A stretch of DNA of 64,000 nucleotides, from assembly GCA_030706405.1 (NCBI GenBank), contig JAUZOO010000011.1, positions 62,001 through 126,000 of the forward strand. Reading direction: 5' to 3'. A model generated the notes under the pieces. It had not been told where the DNA came from and did not search any database. It saw only the letters and a list, made by a program, of their open reading frames with translations. The stretch is from Bacteroidota bacterium. Lineage in GTDB: Bacteria > Bacteroidota > Bacteroidia > Bacteroidales > JAAUTT01. A program made the position numbers and the translations under genes. This document shows, in pieces, positions 27,754 to 34,882 of this stretch. How positions within the stretch are numbered: position 1 is the first letter of the stretch; each line of letters starts with the position of its first letter.

Positions 27754-30700
27754 CTATAGCTTAATATTTATACCCGCATTTATAATCCTTTGGATAGGAT
27801 ATGAGGTAGTTCCATTAATCTCAGGATCTAATCTGTCATACGGAGTTACTGTAAACAAATTCTGGGCATTAGCAAAAATTCTTATTCCTGAAACTTTTAG
27901 CCTGTTATTCGCTTTTAATTGGAAAGTATATCCTATGTCGATATTTTTAACTCTAAAATATTCACCAGAACGAGTCCAAAAACTCGAATTATTGAGATAT
28001 GGTGTATTGTTAGCATTAAACCCTACCGTTAATCGGGGATATGTTGCTGTGGCGGCAGTTTCCGGAGTCCATCGTCCAAGCATAAAATCATATCCTTGAT
28101 CTTTCCCTCCAGCCCCGAATGAATAATCGGTTTGCTGATAGGTTCTGTTCTTAACTCCCTGCAAAAGAACGCTGAAATCAAATCCCTTAAAACTAAAGCC
28201 CAATGTTGCCCCATAATAAATAATTGGTTTGGTATTGCCAATCACAGTCTGGTCAAATTGGTCAATAACACCGTCTCCATTCAGGTCTACCAGCTTTATA
28301 TCCCCTGGATACACTTTTGTACCGGCAAGCAAAGGTGCTTTACTTGCTTCATCCTGTGTCTGAATCAAGCCATTAGCCAAATAGCCGAACGTTTGTCCAA
28401 CAGGCTTTCCGGTATGCTTGTTCCAGTCATATTTTTGCTGAAGTTCATCCATGTATAAAACCTCAGTTTTCATACGCGAAGCATTGGCTGTAACAAAGAA
28501 ATTAAGATTACCGACATGATCCTGATAGGTCACCTGAAGTTCCTGCCCGGTATATAAATTCTTGCCAAGATTTTCATTCGGATAAGAGTACCCCATCAAC
28601 TGAGTATTAGAACCTCGCTGCTGAAGCAAATCATAATAAACATCATAATAGTAATCAAAAACCACTTTCAAGCGCGATTTTAAGAAAGCCATATCCGCGC
28701 CAACGTCTAGTTTATGAGCCTTTTCCCAGGTTGCATTTACATTTGCAAGGTTCAATTCATGCACTCCCCATACCATACTATACGAAGAACCTCCTGCATA
28801 TCCATTGGTACCATCCTGTCCGAAGGCATGCCGCCAGGTAAAATAGCCAAGTGCTCCTTCATTACTATTACCGGTTAGCCCGTACGTACCCCTCACTTTC
28901 AAGAGGTCTATCCAGCTTACATTATCCTTTAAAAAAGATTCTTCCGCTATATTCCAACCCAACCCTCCAGCATAAAATAAACCGAACTGATGTCCAGGCT
29001 GAAAACGGTCAAAACCTGCATAATTCAATGCTGCTTCTACGAAATACTTTTGTTTATAATTATAATTGCCCGTAGCTGCAAGGTTATAATATGTCTCGGG
29101 CAAATCGAACTGGTAAGTTGCTCGTTGTTGATCAGCGAAAATCATTCCTCCAAACTGATGATCGCCGATTTTGGAATCATAACCCAAGGATGCCTGCGAA
29201 TAAAAAGTCTGAACTGTAGACGTCATACCAAAAGTATTCGATTGGTCAGCTATAGCCCCATACCGGGTATAAGCCGTATCACCCGAAGCATTCAACGATA
29301 GATCATAAACCGGTTGTTGAGATTTTCTGGTTATCAAACTGGAAGAGGTTGTAGATGCATTCACTTTAAATTTTGCGTATAACCCTGGCAACCAATGATC
29401 AAACTTATATTTCAAATCGAGGTTTGCCATAAGGTCTCGGGTATTATCCAATAAATAACCTGACCCTGCAGTTTGTTGATAAAGATTTGTGTTATAAGTA
29501 GAAGAACCACCGTAAGATCCATTCGGATTAAATACCGGGTAGGCATAATTGGGCGTTGAATAAAGTGAACTAAGAACCGTTGAAGTTCCAGCCCCTGGTT
29601 GACACCCTTCCTGAATACGTCCAAACACCTGTAATCCAATAGTCAATTCATTTGTAACATCAATATCTACGCTCGAATTTATAAGATAACGATCTAACTT
29701 TAAATTGGTATTATAACTAACGGTAGGAGACGTTTTAAACATCCCCAGCTGATCCAAATAACTAAGAGATATTGAGTATCTGGCATTTTTCAGCCCTCCA
29801 CTTACATTAAGATTGTATTTTGTTATCGGAGCATTATCCCTGGTTATCGTATTATACCAGTTTACATCCGGATACATATAGGGCGACGATCCATTGCGAA
29901 ATGTATTAAAATCATCAGATGAAAAAGCTTTCAATTTTCCATCATTCTGGAGGGCCTCATTATACAAATACGCATATTGATAAGAAGATAACGGTTTAGG
30001 CGTTTTCAAACGGTTTTGAACTCCTGTTTCAAATGTAAATGAAAGTTTTGGAGCCCCAGCCACACCCTTTTTGGTAGTAACCTGTAACACTCCCCGCGAA
30101 CTTTTTTGCCCCAGCAAAAGGCTCGACAATGCATCTTTTAGTACAGTTACAGATTCAATACTTTCGGGATCCAGCGAATAGATATCACGTTGAACTCCAT
30201 CAACGATTGTAACCGGACTCTGCCCCCTTAAGGCAAAGGCTATCTCAGAATTATCACTGTTACTGGATGTATATTTAGTAGCACTGCTAGGCAACCAACC
30301 AGCTAAATCCAAATGAGTGATTGCGTCTGTTTTTGCCACCCGAAACCCGCTTACTTCCTGGGTATAAAACCCGGCAATGCGTCCAGTTAATGCATTCAAA
30401 TATAACGGAGTTGGAGTAGTTGACAATTGACGGGTATAAACCGAAGAAACCGATCCTACAACTTCTTTCAAATCTTTTTCATCGTACAAAACGCCAATTT
30501 TATCAGGAGACTTTAAATAGCTATCCTGTAACCTTACTGTTAATGAATTATTATTTTTTACAATAACAGTTTTCGAATCATAACCATTACGGTCAAGGGT
30601 TACCTTTTGTCCGGGAACAGCCTCAGATAGATTGAATAATCCATATACATTACTGGTTCCTAACACTTTTCCATCTTTTGTCGCAACGTGAACCCCCTCT

Positions 30701-30867
30701 AAGGGACGCCCGAACTCATCGAGAACTGTACCTTTCCCTTCGCGCTGGATCATATTTGTCGAATCTTTTCCTGAGATATGCCTGGCATTTGCATTGTACC
30801 AACTCAGAGAAACCAATACGGTCCCTATAGTGCATATTTTTAAGCAGTATTTTAACATATTAATCAT
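27754..30867 (-). CDS. SusC/RagA-type TonB-dependent receptor with a diverged TonB-box region
   Basis: The 1037-residue protein has a signal segment (residues 5-28), a carboxypeptidase-regulatory-like domain (GKGTVLDEFGRPLEGVHV, about 43-115), a plug (LKDALSSLLLGQKSSRGVLQVTT) and a barrel ending in AGINIKL. Where the other SusC has DEVVVVGYGT, this one has only VLYDEKDLKEVVGSVSSVY. Several plug motifs are shifted too, and the plug carries an insertion with FALRGQSPVTIVDG. It therefore belongs to a divergent SusC branch. It is preceded by the DUF4961-like gene (45 bp) and followed by SusD (12 bp). Confidence 0.93.
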   Translation of the reverse strand: MINMLKYCLKICTIGTVLVSLSWYNANARHISGKDSTNMIQREGKGTVLDEFGRPLEGVHVATKDGKVLGTSNVYGLFNLSEAVPGQKVTLDRNGYDSKTVIVKNNNSLTVRLQDSYLKSPDKIGVLYDEKDLKEVVGSVSSVYTRQLSTTPTPLYLNALTGRIAGFYTQEVSGFRVAKTDAITHLDLAGWLPSSATKYTSSNSDNSEIAFALRGQSPVTIVDGVQRDIYSLDPESIESVTVLKDALSSLLLGQKSSRGVLQVTTKKGVAGAPKLSFTFETGVQNRLKTPKPLSSYQYAYLYNEALQNDGKLKAFSSDDFNTFRNGSSPYMYPDVNWYNTITRDNAPITKYNLNVSGGLKNARYSISLSYLDQLGMFKTSPTVSYNTNLKLDRYLINSSVDIDVTNELTIGLQVFGRIQEGCQPGAGTSTVLSSLYSTPNYAYPVFNPNGSYGGSSTYNTNLYQQTAGSGYLLDNTRDLMANLDLKYKFDHWLPGLYAKFKVNASTTSSSLITRKSQQPVYDLSLNASGDTAYTRYGAIADQSNTFGMTSTVQTFYSQASLGYDSKIGDHQFGGMIFADQQRATYQFDLPETYYNLAATGNYNYKQKYFVEAALNYAGFDRFQPGHQFGLFYAGGLGWNIAEESFLKDNVSWIDLLKVRGTYGLTGNSNEGALGYFTWRHAFGQDGTNGYAGGSSYSMVWGVHELNLANVNATWEKAHKLDVGADMAFLKSRLKVVFDYYYDVYYDLLQQRGSNTQLMGYSYPNENLGKNLYTGQELQVTYQDHVGNLNFFVTANASRMKTEVLYMDELQQKYDWNKHTGKPVGQTFGYLANGLIQTQDEASKAPLLAGTKVYPGDIKLVDLNGDGVIDQFDQTVIGNTKPIIYYGATLGFSFKGFDFSVLLQGVKNRTYQQTDYSFGAGGKDQGYDFMLGRWTPETAATATYPRLTVGFNANNTPYLNNSSFWTRSGEYFRVKNIDIGYTFQLKANNRLKVSGIRIFANAQNLFTVTPYDRLDPEINGTTSYPIQRIINAGINIKL

Positions 30868-30912
30868 TTTTTAGATCAATTTTAGGTATATCAGTCAATA
30901 ACATCTTGTTAT

Positions 30913-31917
30913 TCAATTGTCTGAACACGTAAATGTGTATTTAAAAGGATCAGAGGTATTGCCATAACCGACCTTAGCATTTCCAGTGGCATCTGTATAA
31001 TAGTATTCTATATGATCTATTGTCTTACCACTGCTTATACCGAAAAAGCCCCTTGGCCACATGTCAAATCTGAATTTTTCACCTCCTAAAGAAGTTAACT
31101 TAGTTCTGAATGTCTGCTCACAAACACTGAATTCTTCCCCTGTTGTAGTAACTGCTTTTCCGCAAAAATAAATATCAGTACTATTACTTAAACCGGTAGA
31201 AACAACCGCATTATCATAAGTCAAGGTAATAATGTCATTGTCAAGGGCACTTCCACTTACGGGATTGACAGAACTCAGCTGAGGATTACAAAAATCAACA
31301 ATATCGCCAACACCTCCGCTTACCGGGAAACAACTGGAAAAAAAGGTTTTGTTATAATCATCAGAACTACTACTTAACCCTTCATGCGATGTCCCATAAT
31401 AGAACCCAAGTTTGACTAACATATTTTGAGGTCCTAATTTTGAGTTGACCACTACATCAAAATCAAAATTTTGTTGATTTGAAAGGGTATAAGCTGTGTT
31501 ACTTCTAAACATAACCCACTCAACGTCATCAACTAAATTACCCCCAATTCCAAGCTTCTTTTTAGCTGCATCAGCCCAAGGCAATCCACTATTTGGTTCG
31601 ATTTCCGAGGAAGGGATAAGCGACATAGTTTCGCCACCAATCTGACTGGTAAAAGAAACAGTAGTATTTTGACCAGCATGCCAGCTCTTAGGAGCAAGAA
31701 ATCCTATAACTAACTTGGTAGTATAAGTACCACTTGTCATCACGGGATTCACCCCACAATGAATTGTAAATGTTGACACTTGATTGGCTGTTCCATAGCT
31801 GGGCACATCTACTCCATGCAAAATCAAGGCACATTGCACCAGAAACACAACAACGACCAAGCCAACTCCTAGAATTACCTGTTTTATATTAATTCTACCT
31901 ATTTTTTTCATCTTCAA
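30913..31917 (-). CDS. Membrane-anchored PUL accessory protein, probably DUF4961 family
   Basis: The 334-residue protein has an N-terminal hydrophobic segment (residues 13-33) with a weak lipobox (LVQC), so it is secreted or anchored. The rest is rich in Ser, Thr and aromatic residues and looks like beta-sandwich domains. Four or more Cys in FCNPQLSS, YFCGKAV and SVCEQTF may form disulphides. I recall such proteins beside SusD and a small DUF5004-type lipoprotein, which is the arrangement here (5 bp from its neighbour). The family name is from memory and the function is unknown. A surface glycan-binding role is plausible from context. Confidence 0.6.
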   Translation of the reverse strand: MKMKKIGRINIKQVILGVGLVVVVFLVQCALILHGVDVPSYGTANQVSTFTIHCGVNPVMTSGTYTTKLVIGFLAPKSWHAGQNTTVSFTSQIGGETMSLIPSSEIEPNSGLPWADAAKKKLGIGGNLVDDVEWVMFRSNTAYTLSNQQNFDFDVVVNSKLGPQNMLVKLGFYYGTSHEGLSSSSDDYNKTFFSSCFPVSGGVGDIVDFCNPQLSSVNPVSGSALDNDIITLTYDNAVVSTGLSNSTDIYFCGKAVTTTGEEFSVCEQTFRTKLTSLGGEKFRFDMWPRGFFGISSGKTIDHIEYYYTDATGNAKVGYGNTSDPFKYTFTCSDN

Positions 31918-31922
31918 ATATT

Positions 31923-32366
31923 TTATTGTGCTTTTTCAAAATAATATTCATATGCATTTTTGGAACAGCCCGGACTAAACTTCAATCTAATTTGTCGTTG
32001 TCCGTTAACAATAGGATAGTCGAAATTTACCTTACTTTCAGAAGTTGAATTTTGAGGTAAAAACTTCATAAAGAAGGGATATTGAGGATCATCAAAACTA
32101 TAGGTTCCAGGATTAGTAACTAAAAAAGAAAATTGATCCTGAAGCGTATAAGTATTGTCGGCATTAAAAATGATCCGGAACTTACTGATATCTAATCTTG
32201 TTGTCATATCCTCTCCATTTCTGGTAAGTTGTACAATTTTCCAAGAGCCTACAACATTCTTTGTAGATTCTGCAATTGTTGCTATATCCTTTTGGCAGGA
32301 AGTAAAAAGAAATGCACACAAACCCAGGCAGGCACATAAAAATTTCTTGATATTATCTTTTTTCAT
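31923..32366 (-). CDS. Small lipocalin-like lipoprotein (DUF5004-type)
   Basis: The 147-residue protein has a clear lipobox (FLFTSC at residues 19-24). The mature part begins with VVGSWKIVQLTRNGED, the opening strand of lipocalin-like lipoproteins in Bacteroidota, and continues with FNADNTYTLQDQFSF. It lies 29 bp after SusD and 5 bp before the DUF4961-like gene, so it belongs to the outer-membrane binding and uptake complex genetically. A role as a surface glycan-binding or complex-stabilising lipoprotein is inferred only. Confidence 0.65.
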   Translation of the reverse strand: MKKDNIKKFLCACLGLCAFLFTSCQKDIATIAESTKNVVGSWKIVQLTRNGEDMTTRLDISKFRIIFNADNTYTLQDQFSFLVTNPGTYSFDDPQYPFFMKFLPQNSTSESKVNFDYPIVNGQRQIRLKFSPGCSKNAYEYYFEKAQ

Positions 32367-32395
32367 AATTGAAATTTTAGATTTGAATATTGGTC

Positions 32396-34138
32396 TTAAT
32401 ATCCGGGATTTTGCAATAGTTTAGGATCCTTTGAAACTTCCGATTCAGGGATTGGCCACAAATACATTTTATCAACAAAATTGTGTTTCCGGACTTCTAT
32501 TGTTTTATAGGTAGTTCCACTGGCTGTTTTGGTAGGTTCAGTTCCATGCATCATCACATTATCAGTTTGCGAGGCAATTTTCCATCTCCGGACATCCCAA
32601 AAGCGATGGCCTTCAAATGCCAGTTCCACCCGTCTTTCGGTCTGTATTACTTTTCGCATATCGGCCTGTGTGAGCCCTGCGGTAAGTTTATAGGGATTCA
32701 GACCTGCTCGTTGGCGAATGGCCTCCACTGCATCATAAACCTGTTGATCAGGAGCATCCAAGTATTCGTTTCTTGCTTCGGCAAAATTCAGCAATACTTC
32801 GGCATACCTGATTAACGGCATACAACGGGGTGTCAGCGTATTAAACCATGATGGTGCCACGGTTTGATCTACCATCTTATATGGATAATAACCGGTTAAC
32901 GTTCCTTTGTAAATAGCATCTACCCCGGATGTAACCTTAGACGGATTGGTAGCATCGATATAAAGATTTACAGGAAATTGCATTATTTCCGGACGACGCA
33001 TAACCGGAGTCTGATCGTGAATGACTGAATAATTAAAACGAGGATCTCGGTTACTGTATGGGTTATTGGAATCGTATCCTGAAGCAGGATCTGTTATGGG
33101 CAATCCATTATTCATTCCAAAAGCATTGATAAACTCAAGATACGGGAAGGTTATAGGTTTAGACATCGTTGATGGAGGAAGCCAGATATCTTCCAGATCT
33201 CGGTTATTATCCTTCATCTTCGCAAAAATCATTTCGGAGCTCTTTCGCAATGTAAATACTTTATAAAAGCCATAGCCCGGAGCCGTTGTATTATCTATAT
33301 ATAACGAATATTGCCCACCCATAACTTCGAGAGCTGCGTCTTGAGCAAGTTTCCATCGGGTCTTATCATAAGTTGGATAACCTGTCAAAGACTTTAAAGG
33401 CTCAGAAGTTGCAATTCCGCCACCATTAAACAGGGGGCTTGCAGCATACAACAAAATCCTTGCTTTCAAACTCTTACAAGCAGCTTTATTCACTCTACCG
33501 TATTCATTTCCTGTTTGTACCCAAGGAAGATAGGCCGCAGCTGAATCGCATTCCTGTGTAATATAATTAACACATTTTTCGTAAGTATCCCGCACCTGTG
33601 GAATAACATCAGAAGCGGTATAAAGGGTATCTCCAACCAACGGAACACCACCATAGTGCTCCACTAAAATAAAATAATACCAAGCTCTTAAAAATCTCGC
33701 CTCGGCTTTTACCCTTTTCTTTAAAGTAACTGTTAATGGTGCAGTTGGCAAATGCTTTAAAAACATATTAACGGCGCGAATGTCAGAATAACAGTTTTGC
33801 CATGCATCCTTGGACACAATGGAGGAGTTGACCGTACCACTAACAAACTGAATAAAGGTATTTCCCCCGCCCGACACATAAGCTTCCGACTCATCGCAGG
33901 CAGATTCTAGTCCGGGATAAGTTGTATAAATATTAGAAAATCGGGTAGGACTAGAACTAAAACCAACATCGGAATAGATGCCATTTAAGAAATTCATTGT
34001 ATAAGCACTGTCGGCAAATACCGTCTGCTCATTTAGTGTCGTAGATTGGGTTTGATCCAAAAAGCTTTCCTTTTTACAGGAACTAATGGATAAACTCACG
34101 AGTGCGCAAAACACAGTGACAAAATAGATTTTCTTCAT
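32396..34138 (-). CDS. SusD/RagB-type glycan-binding lipoprotein (first gene of the operon)
   Basis: The 580-residue lipoprotein has a lipobox ending in ISSC at residue 20. SusD landmarks are KAEARFLRAWYYFILVEHYGGVPL near 144-167, YAEVLLNFAEARNEY, and RRVELAFEGHRFWDVRRWK near the C-terminal third. It is about 35-40 percent alike by eye to the SusD at 26053, sharing all landmark blocks. Unusually it leads the operon instead of following a SusC; the next two genes are small accessory proteins. It is preceded by a 744-bp region with three LacI-type operators and one promoter. Confidence 0.95.
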   Translation of the reverse strand: MKKIYFVTVFCALVSLSISSCKKESFLDQTQSTTLNEQTVFADSAYTMNFLNGIYSDVGFSSSPTRFSNIYTTYPGLESACDESEAYVSGGGNTFIQFVSGTVNSSIVSKDAWQNCYSDIRAVNMFLKHLPTAPLTVTLKKRVKAEARFLRAWYYFILVEHYGGVPLVGDTLYTASDVIPQVRDTYEKCVNYITQECDSAAAYLPWVQTGNEYGRVNKAACKSLKARILLYAASPLFNGGGIATSEPLKSLTGYPTYDKTRWKLAQDAALEVMGGQYSLYIDNTTAPGYGFYKVFTLRKSSEMIFAKMKDNNRDLEDIWLPPSTMSKPITFPYLEFINAFGMNNGLPITDPASGYDSNNPYSNRDPRFNYSVIHDQTPVMRRPEIMQFPVNLYIDATNPSKVTSGVDAIYKGTLTGYYPYKMVDQTVAPSWFNTLTPRCMPLIRYAEVLLNFAEARNEYLDAPDQQVYDAVEAIRQRAGLNPYKLTAGLTQADMRKVIQTERRVELAFEGHRFWDVRRWKIASQTDNVMMHGTEPTKTASGTTYKTIEVRKHNFVDKMYLWPIPESEVSKDPKLLQNPGY

Positions 34139-34272
34139 AACAAAATAGTTTACACAAATTAAGAGTTGAAATAGTAAAAGTTACTGAAAAAAAACTCCAA
34201 TAACCATTTTCTTTTTACAATCCGAAGATTGATAGTGCTAAAAGCAAATCGCTCTAATATCAAAATATCAAC

Positions 34273-34287
34273 TTAAACGATTTAGCA
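34273..34287 (-). promoter_or_regulatory. LacI-type operator, proximal site of the SusD operon
   Basis: TTAAACGATTTAGCA shares 14 of 15 bases with the operator at 16330. It lies about 135 bases before the SusD start and downstream of the predicted transcription start, so it could act as a roadblock or auxiliary site. Confidence 0.6.
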
Positions 34288-34465
34288 TTAAGTTAAAAAC
34301 AGAGAAGACGAATAGTAAATGAGCAACAGAAGATAATTGTCAATACTCTTATTGACTTGGGTAGTTCTTGATTTTAGTTTTACATGCATAATTAATAGTT
34401 AATAGTCAGATTTTTTCTATCAATAAATTTGAGTTTCGTAGTAAATTTCTCACAATAATTTTGTG

Positions 34466-34497
34466 CTAAAATAACACCAGAAAAACGTTTTAGCAAA
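34466..34497 (-). promoter_or_regulatory. Promoter with embedded LacI-type operator for the SusD/SusC operon
   Basis: On the minus strand TTTG (34494-34497) is followed after 20 nt by TATTTTAG (34466-34473), one mismatch from TAnnTTTG. The spacer begins CTAAAACGTTTTT, the LacI-type dyad. The predicted start near 34459 leaves a leader of about 320 nt. Confidence 0.7.
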
Positions 34498-34515
34498 TTT
34501 TTTTATTCTTTTTTT

Positions 34516-34530
34516 ACTAAAACGTTTCAT
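34516..34530 (-). promoter_or_regulatory. LacI-type operator, distal site of the SusD operon
   Basis: ACTAAAACGTTTCAT contains the textbook LacI-family half-sites around a central CG (AAACGTTTCA). It is 37 bases from the promoter operator centre to centre, or about 3.5 helical turns, and upstream of the -33 box. Confidence 0.6.
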
Positions 34531-34615
34531 TAAATTCATAAAAAGAATCCGCTTCGCTACCGGCTTAGCACACCAAAGACAAAATATTGTTTATCACACA
34601 ATTGCATTTGTAGTT

Positions 34616-34857
34616 TTAATACTCTAGTAAACCACAATTAATATACTGACCACCGGTTATTTGATGACAATGAACTGCGATCGTGTTCTTTCCGACTTTT
34701 AGAATACTATTAACCAGCTTTTGGGTCTTTACAGGTTGGTATTTCCCACATATCCGTCTACAGAAACATTAATATAGATCAGCATCGCCGCCGTAAATTT
34801 GATGAGCAAAGCAAGTTTCTTATCAAATTTACGACGAATCCAAATATTTGTGGATTT
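34616..34857 (-). pseudogene. Decayed C-terminal fragment of a carbohydrate-active enzyme
   Basis: On the minus strand one frame (34857 down to about 34730) reads NIWIRRKF...KLALLIKF and INVSVDGY. After a frame change, a second frame reads KYQPVKTQKLVNS, then GKNTIAVHCHQITGGQY and a stop at 34616-34618. GKN.IAVHCHQ..GGQY is a phrase I know from the end of beta-sandwich domains in secreted Bacteroidota glycosidases. The two frames fit one ancestral domain broken by a frameshift, with no start codon. It lies directly upstream of the SusD promoter region and behind the gene at 34883. The parent family is not certain. Confidence 0.6.
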
Positions 34858-34882
34858 TCAAAGGGTATGGAAAGACTTCACT

